Shown here: positions 35,504 to 47,809 of the stretch, one piece after another
How positions within the stretch are numbered: position 1 is the first letter of the stretch
Layout: every line of letters starts with the position of its first letter
From: Alligator mississippiensis
Lineage: Eukaryota; Chordata; Crocodylia; Alligatoridae
Assembly: GCF_030867095.1 (NCBI RefSeq)
Contig: NC_081827.1
Location: forward strand, 49,640,501 to 49,704,500
DNA length: 64,000 bases
Reading direction: 5' to 3'
Position numbers and translations under genes: made by a program
Notes under the pieces: model-generated
Told to the model about the DNA's origin: nothing
Database searches by the model: none
What the model saw: only the letters and a program-made list of their open reading frames with translations

Positions 35504-36272
35504 TAGTGCTGTGTGAAGCTTTGGTAGCCAATTCGATGTGGAAGAAATTTGGCCAGATTCAGCAGCCGAATCTCCAGATCCGAATTGAATCTGGAGACCC
35601 ATTAAAAACTCTGAATCGAATTGGAAGCCTCCAAATTGATTCTCAGAGATTTGGTGCCAATTCAGAGAATTGGTCATAGACTAAACAAGTAGCAGTCCTC
35701 GGAAGGTGGCAGCAGGGCATAGCCCCCACTCCCAGTGCTGCTGTGCCCAAATACTGTGCCCCCCTGCCCCGGCTGGATAAGCAGCGGCAGGGCAGAGCCC
35801 GTTCCCAGTGCTTTCTGCCACCTGTTGGGAGCACAGCCCGACCCAGCCTGTCCTGCGCAGATCTGGGGGCACACACCTGTTCCCATGCCCTCCTGGACTA
35901 GCGGTGTGCAGTGGCGCTTAGTGGCGGGAGCCCCCCTACCTGAGTCCCACGCCTCTCCGCCCTGGCTGGGCAGCTTGCCCCAGCCCCAATCCCTCCCTCG
36001 CTCTGTGGGCATTGATCTGCCATTCCCCTGCCTCCCCACCCCCCCGGCCCACCACAACAGACTTACTAGTAGAGGCAGCTGTGTCCAGTGTCCTCAAGGA
36101 CTGCTGCCTGTTTTAGTCTATGGCCGAACCTCCGAATGGGTGATGAATCTACAGATCCGATTTGGCCAAATCGAACTGGGACAGTGATTCAAATCGCTGA
36201 AGCGAATTACTGTCCCTCTGAATTGCTCAAATCTGAATCCAAATCGAATACTTGCCGCTTCACACAGGCCTA
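35504..36272. mobile_element. Non-autonomous hAT element (TAGGGCTGTGC family) with 8-bp TSD
   Basis: Flanked by perfect octamers CTGAGAAT (35496-35503 and 36273-36280). Ends TAGTGCTGTGTGAAGC and GCTTCACACAGGCCTA are inverted. Both arms carry GAATCGAATC and CAGCAGCCGAATC-type words, and the centre (about 35690-36060) is GC-rich. No transposase. Open frames in the centre are low-complexity by-products. Confidence 0.8.
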
Positions 36273-36280
36273 CTGAGAAT

Positions 36281-37900
36281 CACTGCTATACCCTCTAACC
36301 AGTATATTGTCATATTGTGTGATCTCAGTAAAGGTGTTGTACCAGACTTACTCCAAGAGCTCCTTTTGACCAAATCCCACCCTCCTTGGGAAGGCAGTCA
36401 TAACCAAGGATCCTGTTTTTCTCTTTAAGAATCACAAGTTCTCTCATAAAAATTGCAAATTCTCTGATTTTAAAAATTGCAAAATCTGCAATTAAAGTGA
36501 AAAGCCACTATATGTATAGGTATCAATTGAACACAATGTTTTATTGATATATTTACAATTCTAAAGCAATTTGGAAGCCTACTAGTACCTCAGTCACCAT
36601 AATAAAATAAATTCTAAGTAACTATAAACTTAGGTATGTGATTTTGGCTTTTTTATTATGGAAAATCAGAGGTCCCACTGCCCCCATTGCTCACCAGGAT
36701 GCAGATCCAGGCCCCTCACTCCCAAGCCACAGCCCCCAGCCCTGCTGGTGTCCCTCACTCCCCACTCACAGCCTGCCCACCACCCCCATCCCTGCCAGCG
36801 GGGGCCCCCAGCTGCCAGGGCTATGGGGCCAGGGAGCTGGGTCCACAGCCCCCTGAACCGCACAGCAGTGCCCAAGCCCCAGCTGCTGTGGCAAAGAGGA
36901 GTGCTGAGCCCAATTCCCCCTCCCCCATGGGCAGAGCAGCTGCAGCACACCCTGGGGGAGGGGGTGGAGGCTGCCTACTGCTGGTTCAGGGCTCCCTGCC
37001 CTGCTGCCCTCCCCCTGGGGCCTCCATGGCCCAGCAGGTGGGACCCAGCATGGCAGGACAGAGTGGAGATGGGCGGGCAAACTTCGTGCCACTGCTAGGA
37101 GCTTCTCACTGCCATGGTGAGGTACCCCCTGCCCACCCAGCAGCAGTGAGAGACACAACCCCATGCTGCCACCCCTGGTGTTGCTGGGCAGGCAGGGGGC
37201 ACTTTGCCAGGGCAGCGCGGGACTTGCAGTGACAAGGAACTTCTCCACCCAGCACTGCTATACCCTGCCATGCAGGTTGCTTTCACTGGGCTGTGGAGGC
37301 CATGCAGGGGAGGGCAGCAATGTGGGGAGCCCAAGGCCACAGCAGGCAGTCCACCTCCCTCCCTGTGCACATCTCTGGGGGCATCCCCTTTGTCATCCTG
37401 GGACTGCACGCAGTGGTGGGGAGCCAATCTCCCGGATGAACTACTCTCCACCAAAGCCCTGTGGCCATGCATTCCAGCCCTGGGCCCAAGCCACACCACC
37501 CTGGGCTGAGCAGCAGCCCCAGCCACAGCCCTGCCTAACTTGTTCCCTTCCTCCCTCCCTCCCTCCCTTCATCACTATGGGGGGCCTCAATCCCACCCAC
37601 CCCCAGACTTACCTGTGGGAGCTGCTCTCCATGCTGCCTGGCAGCCATGTACATGTGTGCGCATGCACTTGCAAATGGCTGACTACCCTTCTCCCGCTTC
37701 CCTCAGCCTCTTGCAGGCTGAAACTCTGCTAGCCTGCCAGGAGCTCTTTGCAAAAGTGGAAAATCTCAATGTTTCTCTGTTAAAGTGAAAATCCTTGTTT
37801 TTCTTGCTTAAGGGGAAAATCTGTTGGGGTTTTTCATTTTTCTGTGGGAAATGGAAAACCCAGTTCCCTAGTCATAACAGTAGCAACAGGTGACTTTTTG
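36281..37900. other. AT-rich then GC-rich sequence, unclassified
   Basis: The stretch 36420-36500 has repeated AAAATTGCAAAATCTGCAATT words, 36660-37740 is very GC-rich with a (CCCT)n tract near 37548-37570, and 37745-37860 returns to GTGGAAAATC-type words. The symmetric arrangement (AT-rich edges with AAAAT-C words, GC-rich core) resembles the non-autonomous elements nearby. Overlapping open frames up to 189 codons run on both strands, as expected of GC-rich low-complexity DNA, and are not called as genes. Confidence 0.35.
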
Positions 37901-37904
37901 GAGG

Positions 37905-38445
37905 ATTCATAGATGTTAGGGTCGGAAGGGACCTCAATAGATCATCGAGTCCGACCCCCTGCATAGGCAGGAAAGAGTACTGGGTTTAGATGACCCCAGC
38001 TAGATGCTTATCTAACCTCCTCTTGAAGACCCCCAGGTAGGGGAGAGCACCACCTCCCTTGGGAGCCCGTTCCAGACCCTGGCCACTCGAACTGTGAAGA
38101 AGTTCTTCCTAATGTCCAGTCTAAATCTGCTGTCTGCTAGCTTATGGCCATTATTTCTTGTAACCCCCAGGGGTGCCTTGGTGCGTAGAGCCTCACCAAT
38201 TCCCTTCTGTGTCCCCATGATGAACTTATAGGCAACCACAAGGTCGCCTCTCAACCTTCTCTTGCGGAGGCTGAAGAGGTCTAGGTGCCCCAGTCTCTCC
38301 TCGTAGGGCTTGGCCTGCAAGCCCTTAACCATACAAGTGGCCCTTCTCTGGACCCTCTCCAGGTTATCCACATCCCTCTTGAAGTGCGGTGCCCAAAATT
38401 GCACGCAGTATTCCAACTGCGGTCTAACCAGCGCACCTGTAGCTG
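37905..38445 (-). pseudogene. CR1 LINE 3' end with ORF2 C-terminus
   Basis: Reading on the minus strand from 38416, a frame encodes EYCVQFWAPHFKRDVDNLER, RRATCMVKGLQ, LDLFSLRKRRLRGDLVVAYK and FFTVRVARVWNGLPREVV, the C-terminal part of CR1 reverse transcriptase. The 3' UTR follows and terminates at 37905 with the ATCTATGAATCC-type end. The copy is 5'-truncated at about 38445 and frame-broken near its C-terminus. Confidence 0.85.
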
Positions 38446-39374
38446 AAGAGCCAGACCGCTAACATGAGAGTCCCCTTTGAGCTTTGAGAAATAGGTGGTG
38501 ATAATGATTTGAAAACTAGCGACCCGAACTGCCACCAATCATCAGCCAACCAGTTTATTGTGGATAAATCTACCAATAGATCTTTGTGAGGTGTCTGCAG
38601 CCATCCAGAAAATAGCCACCCCATATTTCCTGAAATTCTTCAGTCCACAAGCTATCAGTGGATTTGTCCACATGAGCTTCCTCAGCTGCATTGGGATGAT
38701 CAACAAGACACATTTCTAGACCCTTAGTTTTCCCTGCCCTAGCTCCCAGACTATCAATAGAAAGACTGTTTCTCAGTTTTTTGCTTTCATTAGTCCAAGG
38801 CTGACCAAAGTTACAAATGTGTTCTCAGACCTACGCAAACCAGGCATTACACAGGTTGGAAATGACTTCTCAGTGGAACTGTGAAAAGAAGGTAACTAAT
38901 CAGTGGAAAATGTCAATATTTTTAGAATTTGGTTCTGCTGCAATTCAGAATGAGACATCAACATTTCAAAGTTCTGAATCGGAGGGAATGCAGGGGATGG
39001 CTTGTGGAGGGAGGTCCTAAGAGGCTTTAAACCTTGAAGCCCTGCAGACTGCTGAGGAAACCTGCTGGGTAGGCAGAGAGCTAATGGACTTCTGACTGGA
39101 TTCTGTCAGACCCTCATCCAACTCAGATCACCTCCACAACATGTTTTGATTTCAGTGCATCAGCAAATTGCAACAGAGGTTCTTTGGTCAGATTTTTCAA
39201 CCATTTCTACTTCTTATGTTGTTCATTTCTCTTATTCTTTTTTGTAATTGGGGTTGGAAGTGTGGGGGTGTGAGGAAGAGAGAAGTGTGTGATAGCCTCA
39301 GCTCAGATAGCAGAAAAACAGATACTACTTGGAGTGCTTTAAATGATGGTGACTTTACACTATACTGTTCCCCT
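38446..39374. other. Intergenic, nothing recognised
   Basis: No gene, RNA or repeat that I can name. Confidence 0.45.
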
Positions 39375-39515
39375 TCTATACTTCTAGAGGTTTTTAAGAC
39401 CTGGGTAGACAAATCCTTGGCTGGGATGATATAACTGGAGATGGCCCTGCTTTAAGCATAGGGTTGGACTAGATGACCTCCTGAGGTCCCATCCAACCCT
39501 AATTTTTTATGACTC
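39375..39515 (+). repeat. CR1 LINE 3' tail
   Basis: AGGTTTTTAAGACCTGGGTAGACAAATCCTTGGCTGGGATGAT, GGTTGGACTAGATGACCTCCTGAGGTCCCATCCAACCCT and TATGACTCTGTGAT follow the CR1 3' UTR consensus layout. Confidence 0.7.
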
Positions 39516-39529
39516 TGTGATACAATACA

Positions 39530-40694
39530 GTGGGTGCATGTACAAGAGACACTTACCAGCAAATTAATGTAGTTTACTGTGACGTAAGCATGTGTGTCTA
39601 CACATGCACATGATTACTTCACACTAAATCTCCCTAATCCTGAGAAGGGTCTTTCAGCCCAAGCCCCGCAACTGCAAGGCTAAAGCTGGGAGATAAGCAT
39701 CTCCCAGCAGCAGCCCCGAGGTCATGGAGTTGGTGCTGGGAGCACCTTGGTGGCAGGGGCTTGGGGAGCTTGTTCCCTGCCCGCTCCATGAGCACGGAGA
39801 TGGGGGCAAAAGGCTGGGAAGCTTGTTCTCTGCCCAGTTCTGCAAATGCAGAGCTGGGGTTGGGGGGTATGAACAGGCTGGGGAATTTGCTCCTTCCCCA
39901 GCTGTACAAACACAGAGATGGAGGGGGGACCCCCCCCCCCCAGTTCCACTCCCAGCTCTATGCTCATGGAGCTGGGTGATCATGGAGTAGGGGTGGGAGC
40001 TCCCTGCCTGGGGATAGTTCCCCATCCAGCCTGGAACTGACTGGGACAGTTCCCAGTCAGCCCCAGGCTGGGTGGGGAAGCATGTGCAGACTGGAGGTGG
40101 CTGTCGTGTTTCAGGCAGTCCCCAGCCAGCTCCAGGCTGCATGTGCAGACCTCCCCATGCAGCCCAGGGTTGGCTGGGAACTGTCGCAGTCAGGGGCAGG
40201 CCTAAGCCCTGTGCTCTGACTGGGTGATCAAGGCACAGGGCTTAGAAAGAGCTGCAGGGGTAGGGCAGGTCCAACCCCTGCCCTGATCCACCGGTGGGGC
40301 AGCTAGCAGCAAGCTAGTTGCCCCACCAGTGGATTGGGGCAGGGGGGCTGGGACCTGCCCCTTCCCTTCACCTCTTTCTGACCCCTGGGCCCCTGGTTGG
40401 GGAGCCAGAGCCAGGAGCTCCCCATCCCAGCAGCAGGCAGCCCCCTGGGGCCAGAAGACAGCTGTCTCCTGACCTGGTGCTCCTTGTCAACCTCCAGGCT
40501 AGTACCCAGGGGGAGCCTGTAGTTCCCCCTGATGGCCACAGGGGCACATTGCAGGGTTGTAGGGAACTGAGAACAAATCTTCTCCCTAAACTCCACATGT
40601 GTAGATACCTACCTATAAACCCTTACTGTATAGTAGCTTACTCCACAGTAAATCTAGGCTGGAGTAAATGCATGTGTAGATATACCCTGTAGTG
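39530..40694. mobile_element. TIR element, GGGTGCATCTACAC family
   Basis: Left end GTGGGTGCATGTACAAGAG and right end TGCATGTGTAGATATACCCT are inverted. Sub-terminal words TAGTTTACTGTGACGTAAGCATGTG and GTAGCTTACTCCACAGTAAATC are also inverted. GC-rich interior includes the GGGAGATAAGCATCTCCCAG motif (39689-39708). No target duplication was found. Confidence 0.55.
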
Positions 40695-40699
40695 AGGAG

Positions 40700-42053
40700 G
40701 ATATTTAAAGAACACTTAGAGAACATTACTCCCTTGAGAGGAACTCTCTTGTACTTCCTTCCCAATATCAGGTGGCTTACTCACTATACAAAATGCAGTG
40801 AAATTGCCACCAGAATAGTAGTCCCATACAGACCAGAATACATTTCTATTTTGGGAAATTTAAACTGAAACAACAGTCATTGCATAATATTTGCTTCCTG
40901 GTAACCGCTGTCATTTTCCCTCTTTCATTCTCTTCAAAATCAGTATCTTTAAGGAAATCCTTTCCTCCATTCTCATTTAAAAATCTCAAGCATTTTATTA
41001 AAAATTTACTAGGCCTTGTCTAATATAGAATACTATGACACAGGCAGTATCAGTTGCATATGTATGTAACTGAGTCCTTTGTAGGGTCATGGTTTGTTAT
41101 AGTCAATGTAAAAAAAAAATCCCTGTCATTATTTCCTATAAGCAGCTTATCTAGGGCAGCTTTTGTTTGAATTTTATTATAACCTTTCTTCCTTTTTTTT
41201 TTTTTTTAAGTGAGTAAAAAGGTAATATGTTCATCAAGGCTGATTAGATGCTTTCACACTGAACACAAGTGCTTTTCTACACAATGCATGGCCTTAAGCC
41301 AAAGCTGAACAATGCCTGGCTTAAACTTTACTTAATATGTCATTACTGGGGGAAGTGGGGAGGGGAGACCAGACTTGCCTGGTTTGTTACACTTTGCATA
41401 ACAGAACCAGCCTGAAGAGCCCACCATTAAAACTGCAACTAGCAAGCTGCTCAGATATAGCATGAGGTTCTATATAATGAATGATGCACTTCTGTGCATT
41501 TGTTGTTTACACGAGGACAATTTTGTAGTGGAGCTCTGTAGGTTGGGTGCAGGTTATATAAAGTTTGTTCATGATTTACCATTCAAGTAGCCACTCTTCT
41601 TGTTAAAAAAAAAAAAGTTGAAAATGAACAGGTAATTTTCTTTTTTGCCTGACAAATTACTTTTCACTTCTCTTCTATTGTTAGGACTCTTTAGATGATT
41701 TGTTTCATTTGCTTCCCATTTGTAGGGCCTCTGATGTTGTATTTACATAACTTTATTTACCATTTCAGTAATTAAGACAAAATTATAGACACGAGGGTTA
41801 CTAATAGTTTGCTTTTGTGTTACGAGGTTTTGGGGAGAAGGAAGAGACATTCAAGCTAGCAACAGAAAAAGTAGACACCATTTCAGTTGTGAAATTAAAC
41901 TTTTACAAAGAGAAACTAAAGAACATTTCACCTTAAAAGAAGGCTGAACAAATGCTATGAAATAATACTTTCTTCTAGAGCAAATGGGAAGAATGCTACT
42001 TAGCAGTAACAGCTATAAATACTGGGAATGTTGTTTCCAGAATATGGAAGTGT

Positions 42054-42089
<36 letters not shown>

Positions 42090-42398
42090 AGATTGACTGG
42101 TCATGACCTCCTGGATCCTGACCATAATTCTTATACACCTGGGAAGCAGCCATTCACATGGCTACTTTGGTGGCTGTCACTGAGGATCTGTCTACTTGCC
42201 AGTCCCCTCTCCATTCATGAAGGTCTTGGAAATGAGGCAATGAAGTTATGCTAAGAGAGGCCTGTGTCACCACTTTCAAGTGAACTGGAGATAGCAATCT
42301 CAAGAGTGGGTGTGGTCTCAGTTCAGCTTCATTGCTTTATTTCTGGGACTGGTGTGCATGAAGCAGGAGAAAGTAAGTAAGTGTGCTTCAGAGTGACA
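40700..42398. other. Intergenic with microsatellite
   Basis: AT-rich sequence; T run at about 41193-41208 and a (CA)n microsatellite at 42055-42087. No gene recognised. Confidence 0.5.
42055..42087. repeat. (CA)n microsatellite
   Basis: Uninterrupted ACACAC tract of about 32 bases. Confidence 0.9.
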
Positions 42399-42399
42399 C

Positions 42400-42600
42400 T
42401 TGCAAGAGCAGCCCTCATGAAGTATAGATTTCCTCTGAGATGTGAGAAATTCACATGAGAAATGACTCATCACTAAGAATAAGAGGTATAAATCAGAGGC
42501 AGGTTGAGTTTTTTATTCTAGGCCTGCCTCAACCTGGATCTGAGCCAATGTCCCACTTTCTGGGTGAATGCTCTAAGCAGTAGTAGGCTATCATGCAAAA
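42400..42600 (-). repeat. tRNA-derived SINE, antisense
   Basis: On the minus strand TACTGCTTAGAGCATTCACCCAG (box A-like) is followed by GGCTCAGATCCAGG (box B-like). The arrangement matches the copies at 8310 and 16120-16262. Tail boundary uncertain. Confidence 0.45.
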
Positions 42601-45210
42601 GCTGGACACCTCTACTATTACCAGGTTTGTTTGAGGGTGAAAGGCACCATGAAAACTGTGCTTTCAACAGGGCACTGTCCTGAAATATAAACACAGTTAC
42701 ATGCTGTGGGGCAGTATTCTGATGGTCTGATCATTCTGCACAACAGCTGTGTGCATTAAGCATTTAACAAAACTCCATACCTAGGGTTTAAAGATGAAAA
42801 AATGAACCCCAAAACTCTGTCCGTAATCAACCCTGGGTCTTCCACACAGCATATTAAACAATTTTTATTCTTACTCCATTGGCGCACACATTTAAATAGC
42901 CAGGGGCAATAGATTTCTTTCACATAAACACACAACTAAGGAAAAAATAAAGGCTTGCAGTAGGCGTTTTTTTCCAGACAAGTGAATACCCCTAGTTTAT
43001 AATGTAAATTTAGTCCTTCAAAGTGTCACAGTTCATTCCTACTGTCTGTGAATATTGGCACCATTTCTAAGTTCCCTTTTGTTAACTTTATCTTTTCTTT
43101 TTTTTTTAAAGCTAAGCTTGTTATCAGTTCCAGTGGAACAAAGTGGTGCCTTGCATTTTCCTTCACAAAATGGAAGGTAAAAAAAGACATACTGTTCTTT
43201 TATTAATCTTGGCATTAACAGCATCTTAATATTAAGGTATGTTCTCCTGTGCATCGGCAGGCCTTTATAGAACAGTGACTCCAAGCACTCATCTTCACTG
43301 AATCTTTATTCTGAAAAAAAAAGGAAATATTTTTGCCTAGACACTTTTAATACAGTGACCAGTTTTAATGAGTAAAGAAATCTTTATTTTTTTGTAACAG
43401 GAATGTTACAATGGCTATACTGCTATTTTGGTTAATTTATGTGCGAAGCATCCAATTAACTTGCAAAGAATTTGCTTTATGTTGTCCTAGTAGTTCACAA
43501 TTGCCTGTTTTCAGATTAAATGTTGCAAGCTCTGAGTAAAATAATTATAAATGCTACCAGACCTGCAAACAGAGTTTAGATTCTGCCCATAAAAATGCCT
43601 TTCTAGTTTCTACGTGCAGTTATAATACCACACTCTGCAGGCAAAGTTTGGTTTTAAGTGACACCTATGCCATCCCATTGCCTTCAGTGGGTTTGCATCA
43701 TATAATTCAGGGTTGGCCAGCTTGCAGCATGGGGTTCACAGGCAGCCTGTGCTTGTGGCCGATTGTAGTTAGGACAGGCAGCACAGCAGCAGACGGGGCA
43801 CAAAGTAGAAAGCAAAGCAAAGCAACAAATGGGGCAAGGAGCACAAAGTAGAGCAGGAGATTGGGCAGGGGAAGCAGATTGGATTGGTACTTGGGGAGCA
43901 TCCTGGGCTAATTTGCATCATGCCTGCCAGAAAGGTTGGCTCCCACTGATATAATTGGAATTTAGTCAAACAACTCCATTGGCAGTGCAAACAAACAGAA
44001 TCATCATAGTCCCTCTTACAGTTGAGTCCTGCACTTCCAGCAGTATAATATTTTAGTCCACCAATTCCATATAAGAATATATTTAAGGAAAACATATATA
44101 GTGTTCAAATTGGGTGCTTTTCATTAACGTTGTTGCTTTTCAGGGTAGAACTTCATTCATTTCAAAATATCCATTTGAGAAGGGAATCAAGGGTACTACT
44201 TAAAAGCGTACAGCATACTCAAATATGCAGAAGCCGATGGTCTATTTTTAGGTTATTCTGATGCATAAACCTAGAGAAATCTCTACAACAAACAGTGAAA
44301 AAGGGTGTTTTACAGTGCTAGCAGTTATCTGAAAATCTCCAAGCCTTGCAGAGTTTAAGATGTTGAGCTTGTATAAATTGTAAAGGACACTGTAAACTAT
44401 CCTTCTTGTAGCTATTACCAGTATGACTTAGCAACCATAATCCCTGGTTTTTCCACGCAGTTGTTTGACTAAGAAAATCCTTTAACTTTTCTGTCTCTAC
44501 CCTGCCTCCCAATCCTACTTATTCCTCTAATAGAAGTGCTATAGTAAATGATATAAACAGCCAGTCCTTTCACACACCAAGGCTTTTTCTGGCTGACAGA
44601 TGCATCAAACGTTTGCTTTCCCATTGGAGAGGCAGTTCAAATCACCAGGGAAAGGAGCCAGGAGGGTGTGGGCATTGAGGGAGTGAGTTTGGTGTCAGGC
44701 TGGCTAGAGCCTGCTTGCAAGTTTCTGAGGGGAGGAGTGAGTAAACTAGTACCAGAAAGTGATGGGCTTTTGAGGGGTTTTGCTTAACTTGTTTAAACAA
44801 AGCTGTCCAAACCTGGGACACTGTCTGTTTATTCTCTCAATGGAGGACTAGATCTCCAGTGTGAATAAGCCACATTTTAAAAACCTGCAAACCACTCTTT
44901 CTAAGTTTCCAATATTAGACTGTATGCAAATAGGGATAATTGCACCACTACTGCCAAGCAATTATTTCTGCAAAGCACAAAATGTTGGCTTTACCTGGTG
45001 ACAGCCAAATTATATGGTATCTTACGAGCAAAATGAACATCATCTTGACTGATAAGGTATCCTTCACAAAGATCAAATGTAGTACCACAGTGGAGTTAAC
45101 TCGAGATGTTACGGGCAGGAGTTCTATGCCAAAACAGTGCTGTGGCATTTTTAAAGGCAACTGGTGATTAGGACCTTGATTTATGTAGTCACTCAAAACA
45201 TGGCACCTGC
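42601..45210. other. Intergenic, nothing certain
   Basis: Mostly AT-rich. The part 43700-43910 (GGGTTGGCCAGCTTGCAGC and AGCAAAGCAAAGCAAC words) may be a hAT-type fragment. No gene or RNA supported. Confidence 0.4.
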
Positions 45211-45214
45211 ACTA

Positions 45215-47114
45215 AGGGTGGCTCCATCTACACATGTGCTTTAATACACAGTAGACTATTTTACAAAGTGACATTACATTAATGCACAGTAAAATAGTCT
45301 ACTTCGCATTAAAATGTCACTAAAAAAAGTGTACAAATGCTTTACTGCGCATTAGCGCAGACCACCCCTGGATATCCAGGGGTCTTAAAAAATCAAAGCT
45401 TAAAGCGGCACAGGGCACAGTCCAGGACCATGCCCTGAGGCAACCAGAGGCTGGGTCCTCCATGCAGACGCTCTGGCTGCCAGAGAATCTCTATGGTTGG
45501 CCCCTTGCCCGTAAGTAACGGGTCTGGGGGGGGGGGGGCTGGAGAAGAGGTGAGGGGACCATGGGGGGGACCCCCAATGGCTCTGCCCACTCCCCCAGCC
45601 CCCCAACCCCTGCTGCAGCCAGCCCTCCCCCCATGCTTAAAAAAAACAAAACAACAAAAAACCCTGGCACTTACCAGCAGCTGCGTATGGCTGACTGGGG
45701 CGCTGCCCGCATAGAGTGGGGCAAGGTGACAGCCCCAACAGCCCCAGCCCGGGCCCTGCTGCCCTGTGCTGCCTGGGGGGGCTCTGCCAGGAGGCCCTGG
45801 AGCCCCCCTACCCCTGCTTCTCAGATAAGCAGAGGCTTTTTTTCCCCATTTTTTTCTGGGTTTTTTTCTGTTTTTTTTTTAAAGTGATGGTGCCTGGGAT
45901 TGTGGGGGTAGCCTTGGGGGCCTGGGGTTGCAAGTTGGGGGGTGGGGCTGGGTGGGGCAGCCATTGGGGGGGCTGCAGCAGCTGGTGGGGGATGGGGCCA
46001 GGTGGGGCAGCAATCAGGGGGCTGGGGTGCAGCATGTGGGCCTTGCAGGGGGGGTGGTAGCCCCCGCAGGGGCCATTTGGCCCCCATTGGGGGGCTGTAC
46101 CCCTTGTGTGGGGGACGAACCCCTTGTGTGGGGGCCGTCACCCTGTGGAGGGCAGCAAAATGTGTATTCATGAAACCTGTGTTTAGAATTCACTTTGTTA
46201 TTATGATAAGAGACTTGCTTTAACACTGTAGATATATCAATAAAACACTGTCCAACTGATCGCTGTCTCTGTCTCACTCCCTCTCTCTTTTTATAGTGGT
46301 CTTTTGTTTTACTTGTGGAGGAACATGGATTTGGGGGTATTTTAGAGAGTGACTGGGATTTTTTTGTATCAGGGATTTTTCAGTTTTCCAACACCAGAAT
46401 TCCTGCTAGGGAGGCCAATGGCAGGACCCTGCCTGCTCAGAGCTGGCACCTTGGACCCATCTGTCTGTGGCTGACATCCTGGCCCAATGGAGGTCAAAGC
46501 AGGCCACCACACCCGGAACATCTTCCACGTGATAGCTGCCCAGATGGCTGGGCAGGTGGCACAAATGGCAGTAGTGCTGCACAAAGGCCAACCCTGCAAC
46601 TGCAGTCCACTGGCAGCTGGCCTAGAGGGGCAGATCCCTCTATTAGCTCTGCAGTCCCCATCCAAGTCTGGCAGGTGCACAGGTCACAGCCAGGCAGCAG
46701 CCCCCACTGCAGATTGCTGCAGTGGGTAGAGGGAACTCTCAGGGCCACTTCAGCAGTCCACCTGGCACAAGGGGTAGTGTCCCCAGGTACCAATTGGCTG
46801 GGCCCCAGAAGCTCCCGAGAGCTAGTAGCCCTGAGCTACTTGCCAGGGCGGCTTTTTATACTGCTGGGGCCAGGACAGGGCAGCTTTTTATCCTCCTGGG
46901 GACAGCACAGGTGCTGGCCCTGGGCTCTAGTTCCCCTTGGCTGAAGATCTGGGAGGAGCCAGGCAGGGTTATTTTGCCCCAAGTGGCACAATTTGCTCCA
47001 CAACAAAATGCATGTCTGAGCACATGCGCTGAAGCAAAAAGCCCCAGCTCAAATTTGCACTGCTTCTATTCGAGCTGCTGCAAGCGCACGTGCTTGCATG
47101 TGTGGACACACCCT
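45215..47114. mobile_element. Large or composite TIR element
   Basis: Left edge AAGGGTGGCTCCATCTACACATGTGCTTT and right edge GCATGTGTGGACACACCCT are inverted, as in the GGGTGCATCTACAC family. A sub-terminal hairpin is formed by GTAGACTATTTTAC (45251-45264) and its exact complement (45289-45302). A perfect palindrome CCCCTGGATATCCAGGGG lies at 45365-45382. The interior is GC-rich, interrupted at 46160-46330 by AT-rich DNA, so this may be two elements or a nested insertion. Open frames up to 209 codons have no recognisable domain and I do not call them. Confidence 0.5.
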
Positions 47115-47805
47115 CGGAGGGGAAAATGGTTCAGAGCAAACTCTAAGAAATTTAGTTTGAGGAGTTACTTCCCTTACTTCTTGCAACTTCTTGATTTTTC
47201 ACTGAAGGTTCCCTCCATGTAGCAGCTGAAAACATCTGAGCATGTTAAGATTTCAGACTTGTAGCCCTAGTGGCATGGGTTCATGTACTTTAGGCATTTC
47301 CTTTTGGCTTGTCAGAATGCTCTGAGCTCAGAATGATTTTCCATAAGAAAAAGACCAGGACACCTGTGTTTATGAATATAAAGCAGTAACATTAAACTGG
47401 TAACTGTTCATGTAGTGTAGCAAGTCTTATTTTGCAGTACTTCAAGAGGATTGTGAAACATTTTTTAAAGATTAATAAGCAGGCTGAGAAAAATAACAAA
47501 ACTCATGATTCCTCGTTGTGCATCTTAAATACAAGACTTTTGGAGCATAACTGGAACTAGTCTTTATCTGAGCAAAAAGGTTAATTCAGATTAACAGCCT
47601 AATCAATACATTTTGGTTGACTAGATCTCATTTTTCTGAAGTGTATAGTGTAGAAACACAACACAATCAAATATTGTCTTCTTCAGAACAGCTTAAGGCT
47701 TGTAATAATTACACAAAGGCCGTTTTTGTCCTTGAAATTAACTCCCCCTGCTGTAACAAAGACAAAATGACAGCAGTTTAACAAAGAACAGAACAAAAAA
47801 ACTAT
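47115..47805. other. Intergenic downstream of TES
   Basis: AT-rich DNA between the composite element and the inferred TES polyadenylation site. Nothing recognised. Confidence 0.5.
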
Positions 47806-47809
47806 GAAA

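Noticed and set aside
36658-37732. Several overlapping frames of 140-190 codons
   Set aside because: GC-rich DNA open in many frames at once; translations are Pro/Ala/Gly-rich without motifs.
46315-46944. 209-codon open frame
   Set aside because: Lies in a GC-rich transposable element, overlaps open frames on both strands and has no recognisable domain.
1-47800. Caveolin genes (CAV2/CAV1), expected beyond the TES 3' end
   Set aside because: No caveolin scaffolding or membrane-domain motif was found. The known interval in other amniotes is much longer than this window.
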